Source: Panulirus ornatus (taxonomy: Eukaryota > Arthropoda > Malacostraca > Decapoda > Palinuridae). Taken from it: a stretch of 64,000 nucleotides of DNA. Location of the stretch: assembly GCF_036320965.1 (NCBI RefSeq), contig NC_092265.1, positions 6,332,501-6,396,500 of the forward strand. The letters run 5' to 3'. The notes under the pieces are model-generated. The model was not told the DNA's origin. It was given only the letters and a program-made list of their open reading frames with translations, and ran no database searches. Of the stretch, positions 11,545-23,647 are shown piece after piece (position 1 is the first letter of the stretch; each line of letters begins with the position of its first letter). A program made the position numbers and the translations under genes.

Positions 11545-12820
11545 CGCGGGTAACGTTCATCTTTGTCACCTCTTCCAAGATACGTTTGTCCGTCTGATAG
11601 GCAGGAGACATCTGGCTGTTGAAGGGAAAACCGGGAACCATCCACTTCACCTCACCTAACTAAGCCTAGTGTAGGAAAACGCTGGGAGGGCATTCTCCAG
11701 GTGGTCGCGTTTAAATTCAAAGAGCGAAGGGATAAAAATCATTCCAAAACAACCAGTAAGAATAGTAATGAATAAACAGAAAGCTAATCCAACACAAAGT
11801 GAAACGAATTTTAAAAAATCATGTTAAATTAGCGTTTGTCAAAATTTTATCCATAACATTTTCAAAAAGCGTCATAGTGTCTCTAGATCTAAGTTTTATG
11901 ATATATGACATTTTCTTGTCAGGTTCTGATATTTCCATCTGAAATATACGAGGAAAAAATTTCGTGTAGATTATCACGTTCTTGAAAATAAGAAACCTAA
12001 TAAAACAGGCAAGTTTAACACCAGGCAAGGACAGACGAACATCGAAACAGACAGACAGACAGAAAGCGAGGCGAGGACAGAGAAGGCCACACAGACGAAC
12101 GCGGACGGGCAAAGGACAAAGAAATATCAATAGTTCAACACACGCGGAAGATGAAGAAAAAACACACACACACACAAACCCAAAAGATGACGAAAATATC
12201 AAAGTAAAATACTCATACTGCGATACTGTACAATGACAAGACACATGGAGACTCGCCACATAACAACAGCAGCAGCACCAGAAGGAGGCCCAGCCCTAAG
12301 CCTCTACAGTAGGCTAAATAAGCCGGGCCCAAGGACACCCTATCTCAACACACCACACGCCCCTCCACCATAGAGACGTGAGGCGGGACTTAAGGACCCG
12401 CCTAAACTCACGAATGCAAATCAGACGTTATCGCTCACCTTATCTTTTTCACGGCCGAGTCCTGGTCGCTGTTCACAAACCTCCAAAGAAAATCTTTGGT
12501 TCTCTAAAAGGTTAAAGGGGGGGAAAAAAATGCGAATCGGTTATTTCACTGAAGGTTTTGACAGAGAAAGAATAATATCTGGTTATATTTCAGCCTTCTA
12601 ACTTACGACACCTTAACCTCAAACTTCCAACCTTGCGACAAACTACTTACTTAAGAATATGAAGACTGACAGAGATGAAAGACGGGTGGCGAAAAAAGAG
12701 ATAAAGAACCTCTGACACGAGCATGTTGCACCTCATTCTGAATCTCTTCATTACCCTTTGGCATGATGGCGTGCCCTCTGACCTGATCCTTAAAGGGTCA
12801 TGTCAAAGATGAAGCCACCA

Positions 12821-12824
<4 letters not shown>
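11545..12824. other. Non-coding stretch with one chance-length ORF
   Basis: The minus-strand frame 11819-12259 is open for 146 codons. It covers T-rich and CA-repeat-derived residues (CVCVF, SSSS) and has no recognisable motif. I do not call it a gene. Confidence 0.45.

Positions 12825-12873
<49 letters not shown>
12825..12873 (+). repeat. (CA)n microsatellite
   Basis: About 49 bp of CA. Confidence 0.95.
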
Positions 12874-12878
<5 letters not shown>

Positions 12879-13660
12879 GAGCCAAGGCGACCACATGGAC
12901 GTACTAGCATGTAAGTACGTCAGCGAATCTTTGTCTGTGTACACAATAGGAGTAATTTTGTGGGTGGCTACGTTGGCGTGTATTGGCGGAGCGTGCTTCG
13001 GGGGCGCCACCTGCTGCCCTGGGGCGTGTGGGATGCTCGCCACCACGCCCTTACACGCCATTTCCTCAACGCCAACCCTCCTCCCTCTAATCCATTCTAC
13101 CCTACCCCACAACTAGCTTTCCTCTCCCACTCCCACCCCTCCTCGGAACTATACAGCCAGCCTCTCCCACCAACAACCGAAGTGACTGGTCGATTCTAAT
13201 CATTCGACGACTGATCCTAAAGGGCGTCGACGCCCTCCTCCCTCCCTAGGAGCCACCAGGTTCCACCCTCAACCTCAAATTTCAGTCTTTCGATGGCTGG
13301 TCTTGCGATCCGCTCCCTCACTCGGAGCGTGAAGTCAACTCAGACCCACAACCGAACTGACTTGTCAATTCTCGATCATTGTGACGAGCGATCGTGTACA
13401 GGTGTGGTGGCGGTGGGGTGTGTGGGGCGGTTGGGCCATGCCGGGCCCGGGAGGGGGGGGGAGGGGGGGGGTAAGGGGAGAGGGAGGGAAAGGGGAGAGG
13501 GAGGGAAGAGGAGCTACTCCCTGCTCCTATGTGAGGAGCGACGTGACACGGCCATTGTCATCGGGGCAGCAGCCAACTCGGCCCCGTGGAATCTTTGTCG
13601 AGGGATGAGGGCGCGGCCCGGAAAGCTGCCCAGGACCGGAAACAGCAGGTGATGAGTAGG
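12874..13660. other. Non-coding stretch with G-rich patch
   Basis: The patch at 13446-13510 is G-rich on the + strand, with several runs of 7-8 G and repeated GAGGGAGG and GGGGAGAG words. No gene is supported. Confidence 0.5.
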
Positions 13661-13904
<244 letters not shown>

Positions 13905-14154
13905 CCAAAATGCACAAAAGCACATACCCCGCAAGGAATTATAGATAACCCACTAAAACCCTGTAATGTCCAGCAAGAAATGGACAAAAGATCACAACTC
14001 ACAAAATCACGTGGGAAGCCACTAAAGATGGACTAATTATCATTAGCTCATAACGATGGGTCCAATTATCAATTCAACTGGTACGCTGTGTGTGTTCCCC
14101 TAAGGCGAGGAGACGGTGTCTCGCTGCCTGGAGGACGCTGTCATTTCTGTCTTA

Positions 14155-14790
14155 TTACCAAAACCTGAGGAAATTCCCTGGTTACATAAAAGTTTAATTT
14201 CCTAACCTGAAGAAATTCCCAAGTTAACTTGCAAGGTTCACTGCCAAACCTGAAGGAAATCCCAAGTTACATACAAGTTTAATTTCCAAACCTGAAGAAA
14301 TTCCCAAGTTAACTCGCAAGTTTCATTACCAAACCTGAAGGAATTCCTAAGTTTACTTGCAAGTTTCATTACCAAACCTGAAGAAATTCCCAAGTTAACT
14401 TGCAAGTTTCATTACCAAACCTGAAGAAATTCCCAAGTTAACTCGCAAGTTTCATTACCAAACCTGAAGGAATTCCTAAGTTTACTTGCAAGTTTCATTA
14501 CCAAACCTGAAGAAATTCATAAGTTAACTTGCAAGTTTCATTACCAAACCTGAAGGAATTCCTAAGTTTACTTGCAAGTTTCATTACCAAACCTGAAGGA
14601 ATTCCTAAGTTTACTTGCAAGTTTCATTACCAAACCTGTAGGATTTCCAAACCTGAAGAAATTCCCAAGTTAAATGCAAGTTTAACTTCCAAACCTGAAG
14701 AAATTCCCAAGTTAAATGCAAGTTTAACTTCCAAACCTGAAGAAATTCCTAAGTTAACTTGCAAGCTTCATTACCAAACCTGAATGTACA
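14155..14790 (+). repeat. 43-bp minisatellite, about 14-15 copies
   Basis: Units contain CAAGTTTCATTACC, AAACCTGAAG and AATTCC with AAGTTAACTTG or AAGTTTACTTG. Exact 43-bp spacing is seen, for example 14360 to 14403. The left edge carries variants with TTTAATTTCC, and the right third has shortened units. The KPEEIPK-type repeat peptide in one frame is a by-product of the DNA period. Confidence 0.93.
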
Positions 14791-14814
14791 ATCTGTCTGT
14801 CTTGGACAATCGCA

Positions 14815-14995
14815 TGTTTACCAAATGGCGTCCTAGCTTCGTCTCTTCGTTGTATATCAACTGACTTATATTTCACTCTTGTGTCTCACCTGATGATGTG
14901 ATTATTACACGAAAGTGCACTTGGGAACTTATCGTGCTTCATTTTCCCCTTGGACTCATAGGAATATCTTGATCACGCGCAAAATTGTGATCCTT

Positions 14996-14998
<3 letters not shown>
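14815..14998 (+). mobile_element. Dispersed element with hammerhead-like core, copy A
   Basis: Shared with the inverted copy at 27912-28065. From the left: ATGGCGTCCTAGCT, CGTCTCTTCG, GTATATCAACTGAC, then the core CTGATGA at 14890-14896. Next come T, GTG, a 7-nt loop and CAC, then GAAA at 14911-14914, TTGGGAACTTATCGT and GGACTCATAGGAATAT. A hairpin GATCAC...GTGATC lies at 14971-14992, just before a long AT tract. CTGANGA plus a stem plus GAAA is the conserved hammerhead ribozyme core, which is known in Penelope-like retroelements. An extra T after CTGATGA departs from the canonical form. Class and activity are inference. Confidence 0.75.

Positions 14999-15083
<85 letters not shown>
14999..15083 (+). 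repeat. (AT)n microsatellite at element end
   Basis: About 85 bp of AT directly abutting the right end of the element at 14815-14998. Confidence 0.95.
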
Positions 15084-15085
<2 letters not shown>

Positions 15086-15382
15086 TCTGAGATGAACCAA
15101 ATGGAACAGAAAAGTATACATTAAGAAAAGAGGTAACTCGATTTCGAAGTTCACCCCTTAAGGTGTGGACTGTAAGTCAGAGCTGCCTTACTTTACCTGG
15201 GATGCTGAAGCGCTCGCTTGACCGAGCATCAAATTAGTGGTGGATTCTCGAGAGCTGAGCTCGGAAGCAAATATTACCTTAAGTGCGGACGTGTGTACGT
15301 GGACGCTCACGTGGACAAGGAAGGCGCCACAATACTTCTTACACCAGCATCAAAAATAACCCATAACTATTTATCTTTTTTT

Positions 15383-15386
<4 letters not shown>

Positions 15387-15446
<60 letters not shown>
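15387..15446 (+). repeat. (GT)n microsatellite
   Basis: About 60 bp of GT. Confidence 0.95.
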
Positions 15447-15447
<1 letters not shown>

Positions 15448-15578
15448 GCTTATTCCCCCCCCAGGTATCATTCCTAGTACGAATGACGTCAGCCTTTATA
15501 TCAGCTGTCTGACAGGTGCTGCTGATCCCCAGGCTGACTCACCTGACCACACTCTCAACACAAGGGCAGGCCTTCGTC

Positions 15579-15580
<2 letters not shown>

Positions 15581-15664
<84 letters not shown>
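15581..15664 (+). repeat. (GA)n microsatellite
   Basis: About 84 bp of uninterrupted GA. Confidence 0.95.
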
Positions 15665-15668
<4 letters not shown>

Positions 15669-16102
15669 CACCATCAGTTTTATCTACGCTCGTTACCATG
15701 TACCACATTCGTACGTCTGGTAGTACAAACGACACCTGGCGTTCAAGCCGACACGGTAACTCTGCTGTACATGTTGGCATGGAGTGTACACACCAGGAGA
15801 GTCAGAGTGGTGTACATGACAATCTACTGTGCATATCAACATGACGTACACGTCAGATTGATCGTGTACGTGTTATATGGTATGCACGTCGCATGGATGT
15901 ATGCGCTCAGGAGAACGTGTATGCACACCTGGTGCTGTAAAGGTATACATGTCATCCTAGTGGTGTTCATGGGGAGGAGAATGTACAAGTTCCCCTTTAC
16001 TGCACACGTCACCAGAGGGGACACGTCACGTTGGTGTACGGGGAACACGTCCAGACGATGCCCATGACCACAATAGGAAGAAACCCAGCTGGGGAAACAC
16101 AA

Positions 16103-16223
16103 ATAGCTGGTGTACATATCACCAGGAAAACCCACGTACAGCTGGTGTACATATCATCAGGGAAACACATACAGCTGGTGTACATATCATCAGGGAAACA
16201 TATACAGCTGGTATACATGCAGC
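16103..16223 (+). repeat. 33-bp minisatellite, 4 copies
   Basis: AGCTGGTGTACATATCA recurs with starts near 16103, 16138, 16171 and 16204, at 33-bp spacing with the first spacing 35. Units also carry CAGGGAAACA. The array runs straight into the 31-bp array that follows. Confidence 0.92.
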
Positions 16224-16405
16224 GATGTCATACAGTTCCTTGTATACATGGAGGGATGTCATGCGGTTCCTGGTATACACGGAGGGATGTCATATGGTTC
16301 CTGGTATACACGGAGGGATGTCATATGGTTATTCGTATACATGGAGGGATGTTATACAGTTCCTGGTATACATGGAAGGATGTCATAATGGTGTACATAC
16401 ATGCA
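16224..16405 (+). repeat. 31-bp minisatellite, 6 copies
   Basis: GATGTCAT (GATGTTAT in one copy) begins units at 16224, 16255, 16286, 16317, 16348 and 16379 with no indels. Units also hold GGTTCCTGGTATACA and GGAGG. GTATACA links it to the neighbouring 33-bp array, and the whole stretch from about 15840 is rich in GTACAC/GTACAT words. Confidence 0.95.
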
Positions 16406-16457
16406 GTTGTCGGTTAGGGTACCGTACATGTCAGATTGATGTACATATGGACATCAC

Positions 16458-16479
16458 TGTGTGTGTGTGTGTGTGTGTG
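16458..16479 (+). repeat. Short (GT)n tract
   Basis: About 20 bp of GT. Confidence 0.85.
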
Positions 16480-17255
16480 CACGTGGATACCAGCCACTCC
16501 ACCACTCAATCTACACCTGGGGCATCGAGTGCCAGCCATTCCGACGCAGCCTCGGACCGTTGCGTTGCCTGTGAGGACCGACCGTTGGCGAACTTCACTT
16601 GCTCCGTCGTCTTCCGTCCTTCGCGCACCTGTCCCCAGGTTATCCGCAGGTGCTGTCTCACTCCCTCCCCCCTCCTACTGCACCAGCCACCTGCCTCTCG
16701 CTCCCCCCCGCCAAACTACACCTAACACCCTGCCAAGCAACAGGTTGACGCCCATGAGTCTGTTAAACAAGTAACACGAGAGGTGGGTGGGAGGAGGAGG
16801 AGGGAGGAGAGGAGTTGGTGGGGCATATAAATCTATGCCCGAAGAGTCTGTTGTTATCGGAAGAGTCAAAAGGTCATCTCAAGCCTCAGGTAACTGATTA
16901 CTGGAAGATATCATTACGACAGTGTAAGACAACAAACACTCCAAAATCAAACTATGATATAAGGGAAGAGTTGACATACACACATATTTACATAAATACA
17001 TACAATGTGGGTAAAAAGTTAGATAGGGAGGTCCAGCGGGGAATGGTAATATGTAGGTGTGAGTGTGAGTTTGAAGGAGGAGAATCTTGAGGAAGTGACT
17101 CGCTTTAGATTCCTGAGTGTGGGATCATATCTGATGGTGCTTTGGGAACTGAGGCGAATCACAGGGTGCAAGATGAGGTAAAGGTCCCGGGCATATCGAA
17201 GCGTACTTAGATGGAAACATCAGCAGCACACAATGTTCAAGAGTTCTATCCCTGC

Positions 17256-17466
17256 ACCCTCACCTCTCACCAACATCCTACCCTCACTTCTCACCAACAC
17301 TCTACCCTCACTTCTTACCAACACTCCACCCTCACTTCTCACCAACACTCTACCCTCACTTCTTACCAACACTCCACCCTCACTTCTCACCTACATCCAC
17401 CCTCACCTCTCACCAACACTCTACCCTCACCTCTCACCAACACACTACCCTCACTTCTCACCACCA
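17256..17466 (+). repeat. 24-bp minisatellite, about 9 copies
   Basis: The unit is CCCTCACTTCTCACCAACAC plus a short variable end, with TTCTTACC, CCTCTCACC and ACATCC variants. The + strand is nearly free of G. The 24-bp period keeps frame, giving an SLLTNTLP-like artefact peptide. Confidence 0.93.
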
Positions 17467-18042
17467 CCACTGCTCTACAACCAAACCTCCATTCTTCCTC
17501 ATATCTCCCATCAGTCTTATCTTTTCCACGTATCTTTGTTCTTGTTCTTCTTTGTTATTTCATCCGTTCTCTGCACACCTGTGGTCCACCATCCACTCAA
17601 TATCTCTATACTAGACACACCTAACGCACATTTCTCTTTTTTTTTCTCTTTTCTTTTTATCAACCGGGGCGTTCTACGCACGGCTGAAGTCGACCACCTC
17701 ATTCCGTTTTCTTTGACTCCGCCCCCTCCCCTCCCCCCTTCCCTCCCCATACAACCAACTCCCCCTCACTCCCTCACTCCCTCGTCCGCCGCCCTTATCG
17801 TGTTATCACGAGGGCTCCATCACACGCGGCAGCACAATGGAAGCTGGTTTGAAGGTTGTATGGCTGCATGACAAGGCAGAATCACTTATGAAAAAAAAAA
17901 GGGGGGGGGCCGGGGCGAGGAAGGAGGAAGGTGGGGGAGGGACCAAGATAAATCATGAAATACGTATATGAAAAGAGGAGTGGATATCTCAGGTCAGGCA
18001 AGAATGCTTTTGAAATTTACAGACTCTGCCGACTTCGGCGTT

Positions 18043-18260
18043 GCCAACAGATCATCCTGGACACCGTTGCCACGGCGTTGCCAACAGATCATCCTGGACA
18101 CCGCTGCCACGGCGTTGCCAACAGATCATCCTGGAAACCGCTTGCCACGGCGTTGCCAACAGATCATCCTGGACACCGTTGCCACGGCGTTGCCAACAGA
18201 TCATCCTGGACACCGCTGCCACGGCGTTGCCAGCAGATCATCCTGGACACCGTTGCCAGA
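18043..18260 (+). repeat. 37-bp minisatellite, 6 copies
   Basis: GCCAACAGATCATCCTGG starts units at 18043, 18080, 18117, 18155, 18192 and 18229. Spacing is 37 bp except one of 38. Units end CCGTTGCCACGGCGTT or CCGCTGCCACGGCGTT. Because 37 is not a multiple of 3, the same DNA is read in all three frames in turn, so it is not coding. Confidence 0.96.
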
Positions 18261-18484
18261 ATCATTAATTCGAATGACAGTCGAGGAACAGGAGGGATGA
18301 TGAGAGAGTTACGTGTGTCTGCGCGGCTACGAAGAGCAACAGATGAGAGAGGCAGGCGATCATACGAGTGTAATACCGTACGGAACATAAGGCCTCCTCA
18401 ATTCGCAACCATGACAACTCAAGCCTACTTTGGCCCGCGGGTATGACGCCTCCATCGCCAAGAAAGAGCGAGAAAGTACCCCTA

Positions 18485-18485
<1 letters not shown>

Positions 18486-18525
<40 letters not shown>
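18486..18525 (+). repeat. (CA)n microsatellite
   Basis: About 40 bp of CA. Confidence 0.93.
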
Positions 18526-18526
<1 letters not shown>

Positions 18527-18915
18527 CCCAAGTAACAGGTACAGGCGTCAAAATACTACTCTACAAACTCTCTGTACTACATACTCATTAACTCATGAGC
18601 CTTTTCATCAACACCTTTTCCCGGAGAGAATGAATATATAATCTCTCAATATCATTTTCTTTTACATGCAAAAAAAAAAAAAAAGAGGAGGAGAGCAAAA
18701 AAGAAAAGATAGACGTATCGAAATCTCTCTGGTAAGTAATTTCAAATCTGTGCTCCCTCAGGGTATCAGAACACTGGCTCCTCACAATACAATAACCTGT
18801 AATGACGCACTCCCGAGATTTTCCGCTCCCTCAACCCTTCACTCACCGCGAATGCTCAAGGACTCCGCGAAGGGAGACAGAAAAAAAAAAAGAAATAACA
18901 ATGTCTCGAGATGGG

Positions 18916-18918
<3 letters not shown>

Positions 18919-18994
<76 letters not shown>

Positions 18995-19088
18995 AATGAC
19001 GTCGCTACGCTACACCTGCTCCCTCTTTGCGTACCATATGGGCGGTGGCACAACAGGGAAGGAGGTGGCAGAGAGAGAGAGAGAGAGA
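18919..19088 (+). repeat. (CT)n tract followed by short (GA)n
   Basis: CT at 18919-18991 (about 73 bp) and GA at 19073-19088 lie in opposite sense about 80 bp apart, so they can base-pair within one strand. Confidence 0.93.
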
Positions 19089-20778
19089 GGGGGGGTCGTG
19101 TAAGTGCGGGTAATACGAAGATCTTTACATTGACACACAAGGAGTGGGTAGGGTACCAGCATATCTTACATCACGTGGTTTACAGACGCCTTTTTCTCTT
19201 TTCTTTTTTGGTCTCCAGAATACCTAAGTTCAAGGACTGTGTGATGGTTGGTTTACGTTGAAAGAAACACCAAGTCTCGTAAGCATAAAACCTCCTCTTG
19301 TGCCTCAGGATGTGCACCCACCATCCGGTCCGAGATAGGATCGAAAATGTGGACAATTCCAGCACCTGTTGCAAGATGTGGGGATATATGATATATATAT
19401 GGAACGTACGAACCGAGTTTGAAAAGCAAACGGTATCTCACAAACTCTCTCAAGCATGTTTAAGGTAGTAAAGTCCACAGTGTAGTACATTTATACAATT
19501 CAATCGTGCTCCAAACACGTACCATTAGTGGCTAGCCTATCAACAAAGTGTCGTCTGCAATATTTAGCTATGGGGGACTGAGGGATGCCTAAACCATGAA
19601 AAGTGTCATAAACATGATCTCCCATGGGCAAAATTTGGTCTGTCTAGTTCATAACGGACGCTGAAAAGAAAAAGAAAAAAGTTACATTGAGTCTTCAAGC
19701 GTCTTTGAAATGCATGAAAAGACTACCCTGTGCAGGTGTTACTTCTACATCTCACTTCTTGGGTTATAGTTCACAACTCTGTGCTTATTATTCCCCGTGA
19801 ATTTAAGCATATAACAGCTCCACATATTATGTAACATACTGGCCCCTTCTTTACATCAACGAACGATTTACTTATAATATTCTAAATTAAATCACTTGAT
19901 GCACACGACCAAAAGTGTACCGCAACCTATTCACCATCTTACCAATTTATCTGATTCTTGGACCCGGAGCGGAAGTTTATCTTTGCCTCTGGCTGATACC
20001 CTACTATGCCTATGAAAATACCTGCCCCTTTGCGGGCGAGATCCAGTCCACATACACAACCCAGGAGGCATGGCGGTCTTAACGCCGGCGTCTGCTGTAG
20101 GAGCAGACCTTCAGAAACCTTCCCTCTCTCTCTCTCTCTCTACCTCCGTCCCACCACCGCCAGTGTTCGGGACTCGCCTCTTGTACCAAACCGTACCATA
20201 CCTTCCGTGCTGTTGACTCTCCATAACCACTCTTATCACGTTCCTTCATTCCTCACAATCCTTATATTCTTTTCCTTTTATTTTCTCCCTCTTCATTTTT
20301 TATACCTGGCCTCGGGCATCTAACCCTATTGGTCTAACCTCAAAAACCCCTGTGGTCAAAATTTTCCATTTGAATACACCTGGCCCCGGCATTTATATAA
20401 CAAGATTTATGTTGTACAATCAAAGGTTCCTTTTAAGAGGCTGTGGCGAGGGGCTAGGTGCATAATCAGCAAGTGTAAATAGAAACCAAGATCCCATGGA
20501 GAAAGAATACTAAATCATCCCTTATCTACCTGGGAAAAAATCTCTCTCACATCTGATTCTGGCCTTTACTGGCGGGCAAGAGCTGGCCGTATTTATAAAT
20601 CAGGGGATTATCATGTTATACCACAATGGGGTTCCTTGGGGGCTAAGACCCCACGAGTAGAATGAGTGGTAATCACACATACGAGAGGAGGGATTTGCCA
20701 TCGATAGTGTGCGAGGAGGAACTCCTAAGACATTCTTCGGGGCATTATACATCAGCGAGTGGATATAGAGTTGGTCCA
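19089..20778. other. Non-coding stretch, nothing recognised
   Basis: Unique sequence with a short CT run at 20122-20140. Open frames are short and featureless. Confidence 0.45.
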
Positions 20779-21075
20779 CGTATAATATAGGCGGCCCACG
20801 TATAACAAAATACAGGTGGCCCACGTATAACATGATATAGGCCACGTATAACAGAATACAGGTGGCCCACGTATAACAGAATATAGGTGGTCCACGTATA
20901 ACAGAATATAGGTGGTCCACGTATAACATGATATAGGCCACGTATAACAGAATATAGGTGGCCCGCTTATAACAAAATATAGGCTACGTATAACAGAATA
21001 TAGGTGGTCCACGTATAACAGAATATAGGTGGTCCACGTATAACAGAATATAGGTCACGTATAACAGAATATAGG
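20779..21075 (+). repeat. Minisatellite with alternating 25- and 21-bp units, 13 copies
   Basis: CGTATAACA (CTTATAACA once) recurs 13 times. Unit lengths run 25, 21, 25, 25, 25, 21, 25, 21, 25, 25, 21 after a short first unit. Long units end ATAGGTGGTCCA or a near form; short ones end ATAGGCCA. The ordered mix of two lengths suggests a higher-order unit. Confidence 0.94.
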
Positions 21076-21709
21076 ATGAACACTTATTTTTTTGCCCCTC
21101 CTCCTCCTCCTCCGCCCTACATTTTTTGTGCGTGTGGACACCCTGGACTCCAACTCATTAGAACAAATATTGTCTGTTCCCAGGAGGGCGCGGGTAATTC
21201 AACACATTCTCAACACAGTCTCCACCAGCTTTTCGCCCTCGTTTTCATCTACACATTTCGACCGTTTTCTGTATAGCACTTTTGCAACTGGATGGAGGGG
21301 TAATCTCAAACAACATTTGGCGAGTATAACTCGTAAAACAAGTGAATTTACGATTATAAAGGAAAAGCAAGGCGAAGTTCTGTTACATGAGCTGGCAATG
21401 ATAATGCACAAAAGATTTCCAAACCCACCAGGCGCCATTTGCATATGGAACAAATACATTACAAAGACGATCAAAAGTATTACAAGGACATTTCAAACTC
21501 ACTATTGGCGCGAAGCGAAAACAAATAAGTTTCAGACATAATCGTTACGTTACACAAATACAGCAGCCCTCTCCCGTTTTCTTGCTTGCAGAAAACGGTC
21601 CGTTTGTTCAGTGTTCGGCCATTCTCAGCAACGAAAAGCTTGTGTCAAATATTCCTTCCATTGTTTCTCACCAGATTTGTATTTCCACATCCATGTTCAT
21701 CTTCTCTGG

Positions 21710-21712
<3 letters not shown>

Positions 21713-21767
<55 letters not shown>

Positions 21768-21769
21768 TT
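21713..21769 (+). repeat. (AT)n microsatellite
   Basis: About 57 bp of AT with one phase slip near its right end. Confidence 0.93.
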
Positions 21770-21814
21770 CTTATTTTTCGTAACATCCACCTCCTATATT
21801 CCTACATCTTCCTC

Positions 21815-21822
<8 letters not shown>

Positions 21823-21897
<75 letters not shown>
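21823..21897 (+). repeat. (CT)n microsatellite
   Basis: About 75 bp of CT. The flank to 22340 is C-rich and G-poor on the + strand, with repeated TCCC/ACCCC words and a C run near 22060-22070. Confidence 0.95.
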
Positions 21898-21899
<2 letters not shown>

Positions 21900-23328
21900 C
21901 CAAAGGGAAGGTGACCATAATGCCCCACGTAACAGGTCCCACATTTGGAGATCTCCTGTCCCTAAGTCCCCCCTCCCACACCTCCCCTCCCATGATCGAG
22001 CCCATCCAGGGATTATTACAGGCAGGTCCCCATGTATTCCACAAGTCCACCATTAATTCCCCCCCCCCCCCTTCGTGTGGATTCCCAGCAGACCCCAGAG
22101 ATCCCTCATAACCCCAATCCCTCCCCCATACAAAAATGATAATATTCCCAAAAACCCGATCCTTAGATCATCCCTAAACTCACATGTCCTCACCTAGGTC
22201 CCCAAACCCTAGATATCACTAAATCCCCACCATCCCACTGGTCCCAAAACTCAGATATAACCTTCCATGGACACCCTCAAAACCCCTCCCAGGGAGAATC
22301 CCTCGGTGCACCACAATCCCACAAGGTCTTACATGTGCCACAGGTCCAAGAGAGAGAGAGAGAGAGAGAGAGAGGTAAGGCCGCACCTGGAGGGGGGCCG
22401 CACCACAACAATGTCTGGTCTTTTTATCCATTGTGAAGGACATTCCTGGCGCGGTGCGTGAGTCCAGGCTAGCGACGGGTGTACCTTACCAGGGGTATTA
22501 TTAAAGGCCCTAGAAGCTCAGGTGCACTGGAGGCATCCTCGGGGCCATCAATGTAATAGGGAGAATAATAGAGACGCATTCCTCCATGCTGCATATTACG
22601 TGTCTCGAGAGGGAGGAGGGAGCGAGGGAGGGGATGAAGCAAGGTGCTGTGACTGATGAACAGAGCGCTACACTTCAATTTTCTCTGCATATTTCTCAAT
22701 AAATAAATCTTAAGAGTAAATCTATGAAGTTGAACATATATATATATGTATATAAAAATGAATCGGACCCCAAGTTTATTTTCCTAGTAACTTGTCTACT
22801 TCATGTTACCCGTCTAACGCAAGGAGGAGGGGGAAAAAAAGTAATTAGACCGTCTTGTAATGTATCATTTTTGCCGCAAAGACGTGGGTGATGGGGAGCG
22901 CGGACAGCTCGCTGGTGTGCTGAGCGAGCCGGAGACTCGTTCCTGATAGCCTTCATCCCGCCTCCTCTCTCCTCCATCCAACCTCTCCCTCCCTCCATCC
23001 ATCCATCCATCCAACGCTGTGCCCGAAGAAACTTGCATTTTGTGTTGACATTTTTACCCCGCCGCCACCTGCTCTGATCAGGAGCCTGGAAGTATGCTGA
23101 CCAATTACTTCGTACATCCGCTTTTTGCGCGGTGGTTCCCGAGGTATAACACAAAATCCGCTTGTTAAAGTGTCGGGGATAGTGTTTCCTCCTGAAGAAG
23201 TAACCGCATATTAAAGTTTATTGACTAATTACACGTCAGGAAGGTTTTGCGCTATCCACCCGGAGATAAAGTACGAAAACCCTCCCCAGCAAAAAGCAAT
23301 ACAACTGCATTCTGTACCGTGTGAGAGG

Positions 23329-23332
<4 letters not shown>
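21898..23332. other. C-rich, G-poor stretch, then unique DNA
   Basis: 21900-22320 shows strong strand asymmetry (AAATCCC, AACCCC and TCCCA words with no fixed period). A 25-bp GA run lies at 22350-22374. From 22400 on I see nothing beyond a short TCCATCCA run near 22990-23010. Confidence 0.5.

Positions 23333-23396
<64 letters not shown>
23333..23396 (+). repeat. (GA)n microsatellite
   Basis: About 64 bp of GA. Confidence 0.95.
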
Positions 23397-23399
<3 letters not shown>

Positions 23400-23647
23400 A
23401 CAGCATGGACTACCTATTCATTCCCATGATGTGGATCATCTCTATTCCTCTATGTAACAATTTTCGAACGACATTTCCCCTTCACTAAACCTAACATAGT
23501 TCAATGCAATTCTCTGAAGTGTAATATCTTTTCATGTTAGCTGAGACAATATGGGCTTAAACTAACCTATGCCAGGTACCCATTCAATCTACCATTCCTT
23601 ATGGGTAGATGAACAGCTGGATTGACTGTGGACCTACTACCAAGACC

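Noticed and set aside
11819..12259. 146-codon minus-strand open frame with little simple repeat.
   Set aside because: Length is within chance for six frames over 64 kb. The N-terminal half is T-rich-derived hydrophobic sequence with a CA-repeat CVCVF stretch, and I recognise no motif.
18043..18260. Direct repeats of 37 bp (also 28 bp at 11237) considered as a CRISPR array.
   Set aside because: Units are contiguous with no unique spacers, and the DNA is eukaryotic in character.
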